Source: Novosphingobium sp. FKTRR1 (GTDB lineage: Bacteria; Pseudomonadota; Alphaproteobacteria; Sphingomonadales; Sphingomonadaceae). From it: a stretch of DNA of 64,000 bases. Where the stretch lies: the NCBI RefSeq assembly GCF_020404405.1, contig NZ_JAIZDA010000009.1, positions 78,650 to 142,649 on the forward strand, read 5' to 3'. The position numbers and the translations under genes were made by a program. The notes beneath the pieces were generated by a model. That model was given only the letters and a program-made list of their open reading frames with translations, ran no database searches and had not been told where the DNA came from. Positions 1 to 9,487 of this stretch are shown piece by piece; within the stretch, counting starts at the first letter, position 1; every line of letters starts with the position of its first letter.

Positions 1-1206
1 CTTGGCCACGGCCGAGGAGACGACCTCCATCAGGCGCGGGTCGAACGGGGCAGGGATGATGTAATCCAGCCCGAACGCGTGGTTCTGGCCATAAGCGGCG
101 GCCACTTCCTCGGGCACCGATTCGCGCGCCAGTTCGGCGATCGCGCGCGCGGCGGCGATCTTCATTTCCTCGTTGATGGCGGTCGCCCGCACGTCAAGTG
201 CGCCGCGGAAGATGAAGGGGAAGCCGAGAACATTGTTGACCTGGTTCGGATAGTCCGAACGGCCGGTGGCGACGATGCAGTCGGGCCGCGCCGCCTTGGC
301 TTCGGGCGGGGTGATTTCCGGGTCGGGGTTGGCCATGGCAAAGATGATCGGCTGGGGCGCCATCTCCATCACCCATTCGGGCTTGAGCGCACCGGCGGCC
401 GACAGGCCAAGGAAGATATCCGCGCCCTTGAGCGCTTCTTCGAGCGAGCGGGCGGGCGTGTCGACCGCGTGCGCGCTCTTCCACTGGTCCATGCCGGTTT
501 CGCGGCCACGATAGATCACGCCCGAACGGTCGCACATGATCACGTTCTGGTGCGCCACGCCCATCGCCTTGATCAGCGCGGTGCAGGCGATCGCCGCCGC
601 GCCTGCGCCGTTGACGACGACCTTGACGTCCTTCAGCTCGCGCCCGGTGAGGAAGCAGGCGTTGAGCAGTCCGGCGGCCGAGATGATCGCGGTGCCGTGC
701 TGGTCATCGTGCATCACCGGGATCTTCAGGCGTTCGCGCAGCGCCTGCTCGATGATGAAGCACTCGGGTGCCTTGATGTCTTCAAGGTTGATGCCGCCAA
801 AACTCGGCTCCATCAGGGCCACCGCCTCGATGAAGGCATCGGGGTCTTCGGTGGCCAGTTCGATGTCGATCGAATCGACGTCGGCAAAGCGCTTGAACAG
901 CACGGCCTTGCCTTCCATCACCGGCTTGGATGCCAGCGCGCCAAGGTTGCCCATGCCCAGAATGGCGGTGCCGTTCGAGATAACCGCGACCAGGTTGCCC
1001 TTGGCGGTATAGTCATAGGCGGTTGCCGGATCGTCGGCGATCGCGCGCACCGGGACGGCAACCCCGGGGGAATAGGCCAGACTCAGGTCGCGCTGCGTCG
1101 CCATCGGCTTGCTGGCGATGATCTCGATCTTACCCGGGCGGATGGTGTTGTGGTAAAACAGCGCCTCGCGCTCAGTGAAGCGGACGTTGCTTTCCTCGGA
1201 CATCAT
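1..1206 (-). CDS. maeB: NADP-dependent malic enzyme, 3' end outside window
   Basis: Oxidative decarboxylation of malate to pyruvate with reduction of NAD(P). The reverse-strand frame is open from the start codon to the window edge, giving about 402 residues. Visible are the N-terminal FTEREALFYH segment, the SLAYSPGVAVP motif, KGNLVAVISNGTAILG, the Rossmann stretch VVVNGAGAAAIAC, and near the edge AMANPDPEI and FGLDYIIPAPFDPRL. All are characteristic of bacterial malic enzymes. Two consecutive ATGs (1206 and 1203) follow a GGGGA ribosome site, so either could start. Many alphaproteobacterial MaeB proteins carry a C-terminal phosphotransacetylase-like domain. The window ends where that would begin, so its presence cannot be judged. 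The 181 bases upstream hold no gene. Confidence 0.95.
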   Translation of the reverse strand, partial: MMSEESNVRFTEREALFYHNTIRPGKIEIIASKPMATQRDLSLAYSPGVAVPVRAIADDPATAYDYTAKGNLVAVISNGTAILGMGNLGALASKPVMEGKAVLFKRFADVDSIDIELATEDPDAFIEAVALMEPSFGGINLEDIKAPECFIIEQALRERLKIPVMHDDQHGTAIISAAGLLNACFLTGRELKDVKVVVNGAGAAAIACTALIKAMGVAHQNVIMCDRSGVIYRGRETGMDQWKSAHAVDTPARSLEEALKGADIFLGLSAAGALKPEWVMEMAPQPIIFAMANPDPEITPPEAKAARPDCIVATGRSDYPNQVNNVLGFPFIFRGALDVRATAINEEMKIAAARAIAELARESVPEEVAAAYGQNHAFGLDYIIPAPFDPRLMEVVSSAVAK

Positions 1207-1387
1207 TTTTCCCCGGATACGGTCGGTTTGGCCAGATGCGCGGCATCAACGGCCGCGCCGATGGAGCTTGATCCCTGTCCGAGCGCCGCCGCTACGTCAA
1301 GCGCTTGCCCATGCGTTTATCAGCATGGACAGTTGCGGTTTTGTGCATGGTCGGATGTGGCCAGGGGGTGTAACTACACCGCAGCGA

Positions 1388-3010
1388 TCAGAAATCGCGC
1401 GCCTTCCATGTTGGAAAGCCCAGCGGACGCACGGCAAACAGCATGCTGCGCCCATCCTGCCAGACCAGTTGCAGGCGCGGATCGGGGCGGTTGGGCAGGC
1501 CTGTATCGATCAGCCATACGTAGTCGACACGTTCGATTGGGGCGTACTTCAGCGCGTTGTCGACACTGCGCAAGCGCCGCCCCTGGCACCGTTGCGACCA
1601 CACGAACTCGGACGGGTCGGCGGTAAAATTGCGGCCCGGACGGAAACGCGGAATCACCATGTGCAGGCCCGGCACCGCCCAGTTGTCGTTCACCCACGCC
1701 TGCCGATAAAGGCTGGCAAGGCTGGCAAGGTGATCGCGCCGGGTATTGCGCCACGATTCGTCAAGGCAGGAGTGTTCGACAAAGGCCAGCACGCGGCTGC
1801 CCGGTTCGACCATGTGCAGCGCGGCCAGCTGCTTGCGGTAATCCTGCGCGTAGTCGGCAAAACTTGCGCCGGTCACGACCAACCGCACAGCCAGCAGCGC
1901 GATCCCGGCGTATGCGACGATCCGCGCGCGGTTGCCCGGGGCGCGGCTCCAGTCCTGCAGGCCCAGCAGCAACATGCAGGCCACAGGCAGCAGGCGCACG
2001 TCGACGAAGTTGCTGCCGTTGATGTCGCTGGGAATCGCCACGAACAGCGCCAAGACCGCAAAACCGGGCAGGAACTGATGCCATTTGAAACGTCCGCCCG
2101 CGATCCAGCCGAACAGGATCAAGCCGTAGCAAGCGATCGTGGTGATGGCATCGAGCACCAGCGACTGGTCGCGCAACGTCAGCGCCAAGTACCAGTACTT
2201 CTGGTCCCAGCGCCAGTTGTTCATGCTGCGCGCCGGCTCGGGTGAAAACAGTTTCCACAGCGTGATCGTGACCACGGTGGCGAGTAGCGGCCACAGCAGT
2301 ACCGCCAGCCGCTTGGCCGCGGCGCGCCAGTCGTAGCCCGCCAGCACGGTGCGGCTCTGCGAAGGGCGCCACCAACCAGCGGGAAGACGATCGACCTCGC
2401 GCCCGAAGGCATTGGCCGAGACCAGCAGCGCGATCAGCAGGCCGCCGATGGCATGGCACAACATCGCCACCGGTTGCGCCACGATCAGCACGGCCGCCCG
2501 GCGGGCGGGTTGCTTTTCCAGCCAGATCGCCAGCGCGAACACCGTCAGCGACAGGCCGGTGGCCAAAATGTAGTTGAGGAAGCCGGTCAGCAGCGGAAAG
2601 CTGAACACGTACATCAGCGCCCAGGCAGCTGCGTGGCCGCCCTTGTGATTGATGGCGCGGATCGTCGCCAGACAGCCACCGGCAAACAACCCGGTGGCCA
2701 GCACCGTGCTCCACCAGCCTGCCGCCAGAATGCCGAACTGCGCGCCCAGCACTTTCATCAGCACGCCACCGCCGATGTTCAGCGTGAACACCCACTTCCA
2801 CGTGAAGTACTTTTCCAGCGGATTGCCGGGGCCAGCCGCCTCGATCGCGGCGGCGCCCATGTGGCCGGGCAGATCGACCAGCGGGGGCACTTCGACCAGC
2901 GCGAACGGCAGGCACACCAAAAGGACCGCCAAAGCCATGCCCGGGGTCGACAGCCACGGCAGCGCCGCGGACCTGAAATCTAGCAACCAGCCTTTTTGAC
3001 GGACTTGCAT
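1388..3010 (-). CDS. Polytopic inner-membrane protein of unknown function
   Basis: About 540 residues with roughly ten hydrophobic segments starting at LPWLSTPGMALAVLLVCLPF and a soluble C-terminal tail of about 150 residues. An early conserved-looking stretch (VDLPGHMGAAAIE) resembles the first periplasmic loop of GT-C-fold or uncharacterised sphingomonad membrane proteins, but I see no clear catalytic motif and do not assign a function. The frame is open to 3076 with a GTG start. I prefer the ATG at 3010 because an AAAGGG element precedes it and the extra N-terminus is not hydrophobic. It is divergent from mutS, so both promoters must lie in the short interval 3011-3102 or inside the N-terminus. 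Confidence 0.75.
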   Translation of the reverse strand: MQVRQKGWLLDFRSAALPWLSTPGMALAVLLVCLPFALVEVPPLVDLPGHMGAAAIEAAGPGNPLEKYFTWKWVFTLNIGGGVLMKVLGAQFGILAAGWWSTVLATGLFAGGCLATIRAINHKGGHAAAWALMYVFSFPLLTGFLNYILATGLSLTVFALAIWLEKQPARRAAVLIVAQPVAMLCHAIGGLLIALLVSANAFGREVDRLPAGWWRPSQSRTVLAGYDWRAAAKRLAVLLWPLLATVVTITLWKLFSPEPARSMNNWRWDQKYWYLALTLRDQSLVLDAITTIACYGLILFGWIAGGRFKWHQFLPGFAVLALFVAIPSDINGSNFVDVRLLPVACMLLLGLQDWSRAPGNRARIVAYAGIALLAVRLVVTGASFADYAQDYRKQLAALHMVEPGSRVLAFVEHSCLDESWRNTRRDHLASLASLYRQAWVNDNWAVPGLHMVIPRFRPGRNFTADPSEFVWSQRCQGRRLRSVDNALKYAPIERVDYVWLIDTGLPNRPDPRLQLVWQDGRSMLFAVRPLGFPTWKARDF

Positions 3011-3102
3011 CAGCCCTTTAGCGCCCCTTGTGGCACCGGAATTGTCGATATCCGGTCGCGGTGGTTTGAGAAACACGCCTGACTGGTCTAGCCACCAGCG
3101 AC

Positions 3103-5703
3103 GTGACCCTTAATGCCCCAACTCCGATGATGGCGCAATATCTTGCGCTCAAGGCCCAGGCTGGCGACTGCCTGCTGTTCTATCGCATGGGCGATTTCTT
3201 CGAGCTTTTTTTCGAAGATGCCAAGATCGCCGCGCGCGTACTCGACATCGCGCTGACCAGCCGCGGCGAGCATGATGGCGCACCGATTCCCATGTGCGGC
3301 GTGCCGGTCCATTCGGCCGAAAGCTATCTTGCCCGTCTGATCCGGGCGGGCAACCGGGTGGCGATAGCCGAGCAAGTGGAAAGCCCTGAAGAAGCCCGCA
3401 AACGCGCCGGTTCCAAGGCTTTGGTCGCGCGCGACATCGTGCGCTTCGTCACCGCCGGAACGCTGACCGAAGAAGCGCTGCTCGAACCGCGCCGCGCCAA
3501 CGTCCTGGCGGCGCTGTGCGAAGTGCGCGGGATGGTCGGGATCGCCGCCTGCGACATCTCCACTGGCCGGATGGAGCTGGAAGAATGCCCCGCCGACTTT
3601 GCCGGGGCGGCACTGGCCCGGCTGGGCGCGAGCGAGGTCGTGATGGCCGATGGGCTGGCGGAGTTGTGGCCCGAAGCGATCGTGCGACCGGCGCCGGGCT
3701 TCGATTCGAATCGCGGTGACGCCCGCCTGCGCGAACTGCATGGTGTGGCGACGCTGGACGGCTTTGGCATGTTCAGCCGGGCGATGCTGGCCGCTGCCGG
3801 AGGCCTGATCGACTATCTCGACCACGTCGGCCGGGGGCGGCTGCCGCTGTTGCTGCCGCCGGTGCTGCGCGCATCGGGCAGCCACATGGCGATGGACGAG
3901 GCGACGCGCTCCAGTCTGGAAATCCTTGTCTCCAGCGGCGGCGGGCGCAAAGGCAGCCTTGTCGAAGCGATCGACCGCTGCGTCACCGGCGCCGGCGCGC
4001 GGTTGCTGGCCGACGATCTGTCGGCTCCGCTCACCGATATCGGCGCCATCCGCCAACGGCTGGAACTGGTCAGCTGGCTGCACGATGACCCACTGCTGCG
4101 CGGGGATGTCCGGGCGATCCTGCGCGCAGCGCCGGATATCGGTCGCGCGCTCGGCCGGGTTGTCGCCGGGCGTGGCAGTCCCCGCGATCTGGGCCAGCTG
4201 CGCGATGGCCTGTCGGAAGCGGCGCGGTTGCGCGACCTGTTGTTCGCCCGGCCCGACCGGCCGGCGCTGGCCGAAGCCTTGCTGCCGGCCCTTGGCGGCC
4301 ACGGCGCGTTGATCGATCTCTACGCCCGCGCGCTCGTTCCCGCGCCGCCGACCGAGCGCGTGCAGGGCGGGTTCATCGCCGAAGGGTATGATGCCGGGCT
4401 TGACGAACTGCGCCGGGCTTCGGGCAATTCGCGTCGGGCGATCGCCGCGCTTGAAGCCAAATACCGCGACGAAACCGGCATTCCTGCACTGAAGATCCGC
4501 CACAACGGCGTGCTGGGCTATTTCATCGAAGTACCCGCCGGGCGCGCGGACAAGCTGATGCAGCCCGATTCAGGCTTCACCCATCGTCAGACGATGGCCG
4601 GGGCAGTGCGTTTCAACGCACTGGCCCTGCACGAAGAGGCCAGCCGCATCGCCGAATCGGGCGGTCATTCGCTGGCGGCCGAGGAAGCCCATTTCGAGGA
4701 CTTGATCGCGCGTGCGGTCGCCGTGCGTGAGGCTATCGCTGCCACTGCCGCCGCGCTTGCCCGCATCGATGTGGCCGCCAGTCAGGCCGAACGCGCAGCC
4801 GAAGGTGGCTGGAGCCTGCCGCGCGTGGTCGATGAGCCGTTGCTCGATGTGATCGGCGGGCGCCATCCGGTGGTCGAAGCGGCCTTGGCGGGCAAGGGCG
4901 AACGCTTTGTCGCCAACGATTGCGCGCTGGTTCCCGACAACCGCCTGTGGCTGGTCGGCGGGCCGAACATGGGCGGTAAATCGACGTTCTTGCGCCAGAA
5001 CGCGCTGATCGTGCTGCTGGCCCAGGCAGGTGGCTTCGTGCCTGCGCAGAGCGCGACGGTCGGGCTGGTCGACCGCCTGTTCAGCCGGGTCGGCGCGGCC
5101 GACAATCTGGCGCGCGGGCGATCGACCTTCATGGTCGAGATGGTCGAGACCGCGGCGATTCTGGCGCAGGCGAGCGAGCGCAGTTTCGTGATCCTCGATG
5201 AAGTGGGGCGCGGCACATCGACCTATGACGGTCTGGCGCTGGCTTGGGCGGTGGCCGAGGCGGTGCACGAGGTCAATCGCTGTCGGTGCCTGTTCGCCAC
5301 CCACTACCACGAGCTGGCGCGGCTGGCCGAAAGCTGTGCGGCGCTCTCGCTCCACCATGTGCGTGCGCGCGAATGGAAGGGCGATCTGGTGCTGCTGCAC
5401 GAACTGGCTGAGGGCCCCGCCGACAAGAGCTATGGGCTTGCCGTCGCGCGCCTTGCCGGGGTGCCGCAGCCGGTGATCCGCCGCGCCAAGGCGGTGCTCG
5501 ACAAGCTGGAAAAGGGTCGCGCCGCCACCGGGGGGCTGGCTGCGGGACTCGACGACTTGCCGCTGTTCGCCGCCGCGATCGAAGCTGCCGAGGTAAAGGT
5601 CGACGCCCTGCGCGAACGGCTCAACGGCCTCGACATTGACGCGCTGTCCCCGCGTGAGGCGCTGGACTTGCTCTATCAATTGAAGGCGCAGGCCAACGGC
5701 TGA
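3103..5703 (+). CDS. mutS: DNA mismatch repair protein MutS
   Basis: The mismatch-recognition ATPase, 866 residues, a normal length for the family. The N-terminal domain has GDFFELF with the mismatch-stacking Phe and Glu (F32-x-E34). The lever/clamp region follows. The ABC-type ATPase domain has Walker A in GGPNMGGKST (about residues 620-628) and signature/Walker B in VILDEVGRGTSTYDG (about 697-711). The start is a GTG at 3103. Two ATG codons eight residues downstream (3127, 3130) are alternatives. It functions with MutL, which is not in this window. The gene is convergent with the Imm33-like gene; only three bases separate the stop codons. Confidence 0.97.
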   Translation: MTLNAPTPMMAQYLALKAQAGDCLLFYRMGDFFELFFEDAKIAARVLDIALTSRGEHDGAPIPMCGVPVHSAESYLARLIRAGNRVAIAEQVESPEEARKRAGSKALVARDIVRFVTAGTLTEEALLEPRRANVLAALCEVRGMVGIAACDISTGRMELEECPADFAGAALARLGASEVVMADGLAELWPEAIVRPAPGFDSNRGDARLRELHGVATLDGFGMFSRAMLAAAGGLIDYLDHVGRGRLPLLLPPVLRASGSHMAMDEATRSSLEILVSSGGGRKGSLVEAIDRCVTGAGARLLADDLSAPLTDIGAIRQRLELVSWLHDDPLLRGDVRAILRAAPDIGRALGRVVAGRGSPRDLGQLRDGLSEAARLRDLLFARPDRPALAEALLPALGGHGALIDLYARALVPAPPTERVQGGFIAEGYDAGLDELRRASGNSRRAIAALEAKYRDETGIPALKIRHNGVLGYFIEVPAGRADKLMQPDSGFTHRQTMAGAVRFNALALHEEASRIAESGGHSLAAEEAHFEDLIARAVAVREAIAATAAALARIDVAASQAERAAEGGWSLPRVVDEPLLDVIGGRHPVVEAALAGKGERFVANDCALVPDNRLWLVGGPNMGGKSTFLRQNALIVLLAQAGGFVPAQSATVGLVDRLFSRVGAADNLARGRSTFMVEMVETAAILAQASERSFVILDEVGRGTSTYDGLALAWAVAEAVHEVNRCRCLFATHYHELARLAESCAALSLHHVRAREWKGDLVLLHELAEGPADKSYGLAVARLAGVPQPVIRRAKAVLDKLEKGRAATGGLAAGLDDLPLFAAAIEAAEVKVDALRERLNGLDIDALSPREALDLLYQLKAQANG

Positions 5704-5713
5704 TCGTCAGCCG
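5697..5713. terminator. Hairpin containing both convergent stop codons
   Basis: A perfect 7-bp inverted repeat (CGGCTGA, 3-base loop TCG, TCAGCCG) spans the mutS stop and the stop of the opposing gene. There is no T-tract, so intrinsic termination is doubtful. It may simply reflect the paired stop codons. Confidence 0.3.
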
Positions 5714-6351
5714 CAGGGATCGTACCTGCCGGTCTCGAAGTTGCGCATGAAGGCGGAGCCGACCGGGGCATCGAGCAGATCGCGAAAGCTGTCATCACGG
5801 TTCAGCACCCTGCCCAGCGCGATGTATTCCAGCTTGCGTTCATCGAGCGGGGCAGCGCGCGGATCGCCGTCGCGCCCGCGAATGCGCCAGCCGCTGTCGG
5901 GGTAGGTGTCCCCTTCCTCGCCCATGTCGGGTTCTTCGCGGTAGATATACTCCACGGGTACGCCGTCATCGTCGATACAGGCATCGACGAGGCAGCGATC
6001 AAACCACGTCCTGTGCTCGTGGAACGGCGGGTGCGCTGCCGGATCAGCCCATTGAATGTCCAGAATGTGTTCAATGCCGAAATCGACCGAGAGTCCGTGC
6101 TCCAGCCCCTTTTCATAGGGATCGTTGTCGAGCGTGCCGGTGAACCGCAGGCCGGACTTGCCGGTCACTTTCACCCACATCCGCTCGCCGCCATAGTCCT
6201 GCGTTTCCCACTCGTACTCGAAACCGAGCTTGACCAGATCGCCGGGAACGACGGCCACACGCTCTTCCCGTAGCGGGATGAAGAAGGTGTAAGGGGATTC
6301 GGCCGCCGCCTCGTCGGCATCGCGCAAGCTGAAGGAATGGGGCTCGTTCAT
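5707..6351 (-). CDS. DUF2314/DUF2185 (Imm33-like) protein
   Basis: 214 residues. The N-terminal half (YTFFIPLREER...VVPGDLVKLGFEYEW) resembles DUF2314-type modules. The C-terminal half (DSGWRIRGR ... NRDDSFRDLLDAPVGSAFMRN) matches the DUF2185/Imm33 pattern found in immunity proteins of polymorphic toxin systems. No toxin gene is adjacent, so an immunity role is not supported by context and a housekeeping role is as likely. The start ATG overlaps the stop of the nucleoside transporter as ATGA, implying translational coupling in a two-gene operon. The open frame continues far upstream inside the transporter gene, but that part is a shadow. Confidence 0.7.
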   Translation of the reverse strand: MNEPHSFSLRDADEAAAESPYTFFIPLREERVAVVPGDLVKLGFEYEWETQDYGGERMWVKVTGKSGLRFTGTLDNDPYEKGLEHGLSVDFGIEHILDIQWADPAAHPPFHEHRTWFDRCLVDACIDDDGVPVEYIYREEPDMGEEGDTYPDSGWRIRGRDGDPRAAPLDERKLEYIALGRVLNRDDSFRDLLDAPVGSAFMRNFETGRYDPCG

Positions 6352-7622
6352 GCCAGCCCCAGAAACAACCCCGCCAGCGCGGCGCTCATCAGGTTGGACA
6401 GGGCACCTGCGGTCAGGGCGCGGATGCCGAGGCGCGCGATCACCGGGCGCTGGTTGGGGGCAAGACTGCCGGCCACCGCCATCTGGATCGCGATCGAGCT
6501 GAAGTTGGCAAAACCGCACAGCGCGAACGTGACGATGGCCACGGTGTGTGCGGACAGCGTCTTGGCCTGTCCCAGATCGATGAAGGCGACGAATTCGTTG
6601 AGCACGATCTTGGCCCCGAACAGGCCGCCCGCCTGCGTCGCTTCGGCCCAGTTCGGCGCGCCCAGCAGCCAGAACACCGGCGCGAACAGGTAGCCCAGCA
6701 CAAGCTGGAACGACAGGTCGGGATGGCCGAACCAACTGCCTGCCCACGCAAACACGCCGTTGGCCAGCGCCACCAGCGCGACGAAGGCCAGCACCATCGC
6801 ACCGACGGCAACGGCCAGCTTGACCCCGGTCTGCGCGCCCTGGCTGGCGGCCATGATCAGGTTGGCGGGGCGCTCCTCGCCCGGATCGACCACGTCGGCC
6901 TGTCGATTTGCCCCGGTATGCGGATTGGGGAGCGGTGCTTCGCCCGACATTTCAGGCGGGGCGGGCGGTTCGTCGGGCATCATCAGCTTGGCCATCAGCA
7001 CGCCACCCGGAGCCGACATGAACGCAGCGGCGACCAGAAAGTCGATGCGGATACCCATCGCGGCATAGGCGGCAAGGATGGTTCCCGCCACGCCCGCCAT
7101 GCCCACGGTCATCACGCAGAACATTTGCGCGGGGGCAAGGCCCGCCAGATAGGGCCGGATCACCAGCGGCGATTCGCTTTGACCGACAAATATGTTCGAG
7201 GCCGCGCACAGCGCCTCGACCCGGCTGATGCCCGTCACGCGCTCAAGCCCGCCACCGATCCAGCGGATCACCAGTTGCATGATCCCGAGGTAGTAGAGGA
7301 TCGAGATCAGCGCGGCGAAGAACACGATCGTCGGCAGCGCCGAAATGGCAAAGCTGCGCCCGCCGATCTCGGGCGAGGCGATCGGCCCGAACACGAAGGC
7401 GACGCCTTCGCGGGCAAAGCCGAGCAGCCCCTCCACCCCGTGCGCGGCGCCCTGCAACGCGGCATTGCCGGGCGGAAAATACAGCACCAGCGCGGCAAGG
7501 CCCGCCTGCAGCGCAAAGGCCGGTGCCACCACCCGCAGGCGGATCGCGCGGCGGTTGGACGACAGCAGCACGGCAACCAGCAGGATGAGCGCCATCCCGA
7601 ACAGACTGTGAAGGATCGACAT
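6348..7622 (-). CDS. nupC: Concentrative nucleoside transporter (NupC/CNT family)
   Basis: 424 residues, usual CNT length, predicted to import nucleosides with protons or sodium across the inner membrane. The N-terminus MSILHSLFGMALILLVAVLL is the first membrane helix. The family signature is seen in ALCAASNIFVGQSESPLVI, followed by AAYAAMGI and, later, GAKIVLNEFVAF and FALCGFANFSSIAIQ, which are typical CNT helices near the substrate site. A Pro/Glu-rich hydrophilic loop in the middle is as expected. The start at 7622 fits the hydrophobic N-terminus. The frame stays open for another 600 codons upstream, but that extension has shadow-like composition and runs antisense to argB. Confidence 0.9.
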   Translation of the reverse strand: MSILHSLFGMALILLVAVLLSSNRRAIRLRVVAPAFALQAGLAALVLYFPPGNAALQGAAHGVEGLLGFAREGVAFVFGPIASPEIGGRSFAISALPTIVFFAALISILYYLGIMQLVIRWIGGGLERVTGISRVEALCAASNIFVGQSESPLVIRPYLAGLAPAQMFCVMTVGMAGVAGTILAAYAAMGIRIDFLVAAAFMSAPGGVLMAKLMMPDEPPAPPEMSGEAPLPNPHTGANRQADVVDPGEERPANLIMAASQGAQTGVKLAVAVGAMVLAFVALVALANGVFAWAGSWFGHPDLSFQLVLGYLFAPVFWLLGAPNWAEATQAGGLFGAKIVLNEFVAFIDLGQAKTLSAHTVAIVTFALCGFANFSSIAIQMAVAGSLAPNQRPVIARLGIRALTAGALSNLMSAALAGLFLGLA

Positions 7623-7712
7623 CGCGGGGGTACTGGCTCGCAGCAAGGGGGCAGGGATGGCCGGGGTAAACGGGATTTGGCGACGGGTCAAAATGCGGCT
7701 AGTCCTTTTGTG

Positions 7713-8411
7713 ATGACCCAGACACCACCGGCATCCGTTTCCATTCCCCGCTCGTTGTTCGTATTCGCGCCGCTTTATGGCGGGCTGGTGGTGCTGGCAG
7801 GCGTGCTGGGCACCAAGATCGCCGACCTTGGTCATTGGCCGGTGCTGGGTGACATGGCGGTGGAAAGCGGCATCTTCGCCTTCCTGTTGCTGGTCGTACT
7901 GGCCAGCACGGTCACCGAATTGCACGGCGAACAGGTGGCGCGGCGGCTGGTGCGCTATGGCTTCATTCCGCTGATCCTCTCGATGATCCTGCTCAAGCTG
8001 GTGATCGAGGTGGTGCCACCCGCCCCGATCTGGGCGCATCAGGCCGAATTCGCGCTGATTCTGGGGCAGGGCGCACGGATGCAGTTCGCCGGGCTGATTT
8101 CCTATGGCACCTCGCAGATTCTCAACGTCTATGTCTTTGCCCGACTGGCAGGCGCTGGCGTTGGCAATGGTGTTGGCAGTGGACTGATCGTGCGCGCCTG
8201 GCTGGCGAGCATGCTCAGCCAGGTGGTCGATACCGCGATTTTCATCACCATCTCGTTTTGGGGCGTGGCCGGAGCGGACGGCACCGCCTTGCCGATCGGG
8301 CAGATGATGGCCAGCCAGGTGATCGCCAAGCTGGCGCTGTCGACCGTGATGGTACCGGTGCTGATCTGGCTGGCGGTGCGGCTGGGCCGCAGGCTTGACG
8401 CTACAGGCTAG
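7713..8411 (+). CDS. VUT/YhhQ-family queuosine-precursor transporter
   Basis: 232 residues with six or so membrane helices. Motifs of the DUF165/VUT family are visible: LGTKIADL near the N-terminus, ASTVTELHGEQVARR, FAGLISYGTSQILNVYVFARL, and RAWLASMLSQVVDTAIFITISFWG. Family members (E. coli YhhQ) import queuosine precursors such as preQ0/preQ1. The alphaproteobacterial branch may differ in substrate. The ATG at 7713 directly follows an in-frame GTG. It is divergent from nupC across about 90 bases, where I looked for a preQ1 aptamer and did not recognise one. Confidence 0.85.
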   Translation: MTQTPPASVSIPRSLFVFAPLYGGLVVLAGVLGTKIADLGHWPVLGDMAVESGIFAFLLLVVLASTVTELHGEQVARRLVRYGFIPLILSMILLKLVIEVVPPAPIWAHQAEFALILGQGARMQFAGLISYGTSQILNVYVFARLAGAGVGNGVGSGLIVRAWLASMLSQVVDTAIFITISFWGVAGADGTALPIGQMMASQVIAKLALSTVMVPVLIWLAVRLGRRLDATG

Positions 8412-8489
8412 GGGCTGCGCCCAAAGGCGCTGAGCGGGCGCCAGCATTGGCGACGCACGAATCCGCTTCAAATTCGCGGGCGGCAGCGT

Positions 8490-9419
8490 ATGGCGGGCGG
8501 CACTATGGCTACTAACCTCGATTTCTCCGACGCCTACCGGCAATCGATGCTCGCCAAGGCGGAAACGCTGGTCGAAGCGCTGCCCTATCTGCAGCGCTAC
8601 GCCGGGCGCACTTTCGTGGTGAAGTACGGCGGCCACGCGATGGGTAATCCCGAAGCGGCGCGTGACTTTGCCGAGGATGTGGTGCTGCTGAAGGCCATCG
8701 GCATCAACCCGGTGGTGGTCCACGGCGGCGGACCTCAGATCGGTGCGATGCTGAAGAAGCTGGGCGTCGAATCGCGGTTTGTCGATGGCCTGCGCGTCAC
8801 TGACGCTGCCACGGCAGAGATTGCCGAAATGGTGCTCTCGGGCCGGATCAACAAGGAGCTGGTCAGCTGGATCGCCGCCGCCGGGGGCAAGGCACTGGGC
8901 ATTTCGGGCAAGGATGCCGGGCTTGTTACCGCCACCAAGGTCGAGAAGGTGATCATCGATCCCGACAGCGGCGATGAATTGTCGGTGGATCTGGGCTTCG
9001 TCGGCGAACCCTCGCGCATCGACCCTACCATCCTGCACACCGCCAGCGCCGCCGGGATCATCCCGGTGATCGCGCCGATCGGCGTGGGCGAGGATGGCTG
9101 CACCTACAACATCAACGCCGATACGATGGCTGGCGCGATCGCCGCCGAACTGGGTGCGGCGCGGCTGTTCCTGCTGACCGACGTGCCCGGCGTGCTCGAC
9201 AAGAACAAGCAATTGCTCACCGACCTGACCCCGGACGACATTGCTGCGCTGGCTGCCGAAGGCACGATCAGCGGCGGCATGATCCCCAAGCTGGAAACCT
9301 GCGTGATGGCGGTAAAGGCGGGCTGCGAGGCGGCGGTCGTGCTCGATGGGCGCGTGCCACATGCCATGCTTCTGGAAGTGTTCACCGCGCGCGGGGCAGG
9401 CACGCTGATCCGGGCCTGA
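8490..9419 (+). CDS. argB: Acetylglutamate kinase
   Basis: Second step of arginine synthesis: phosphorylation of N-acetylglutamate in the cytoplasm. It is 309 residues from 8490 or 304 from the in-frame ATG at 8505; neither has a strong ribosome site. Amino-acid-kinase motifs: [23 protein letters not shown], the N-acetylglutamate-binding region [25 protein letters not shown], and [10 protein letters not shown]. The extended N-terminal helix region ([22 protein letters not shown]) is the feature of arginine-sensitive hexameric NAGK, suggesting feedback inhibition by arginine. That is inference from family knowledge. No other arg gene is nearby. Confidence 0.97.
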   Translation: MAGGTMATNLDFSDAYRQSMLAKAETLVEALPYLQRYAGRTFVVKYGGHAMGNPEAARDFAEDVVLLKAIGINPVVVHGGGPQIGAMLKKLGVESRFVDGLRVTDAATAEIAEMVLSGRINKELVSWIAAAGGKALGISGKDAGLVTATKVEKVIIDPDSGDELSVDLGFVGEPSRIDPTILHTASAAGIIPVIAPIGVGEDGCTYNINADTMAGAIAAELGAARLFLLTDVPGVLDKNKQLLTDLTPDDIAALAAEGTISGGMIPKLETCVMAVKAGCEAAVVLDGRVPHAMLLEVFTARGAGTLIRA

Positions 9420-9487
9420 GGTTTGCGGCACCGGGTGCAGACCTTGCGGCTTGCGGAACAATCCGCGGGGTCGGGCGTCATGCAGGC

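Noticed and set aside
79..1626. 515-residue forward ORF over the maeB region
   Set aside because: It is antisense to a clear malic enzyme, has Arg/His/Asp-rich shadow composition and no domain.
3088..4503. 471-residue reverse ORF within mutS
   Set aside because: Antisense shadow of mutS with Gln/Arg-rich composition.
7623..7712. preQ1-type riboswitch upstream of the VUT transporter
   Set aside because: I could not build the expected stem-loop and A-rich tail from this sequence.
7623..9461. N-terminal extension of the reverse nupC frame
   Set aside because: The frame is open for 600 codons but runs antisense to the VUT and argB genes and has shadow composition; nupC starts with a membrane helix at 7622.
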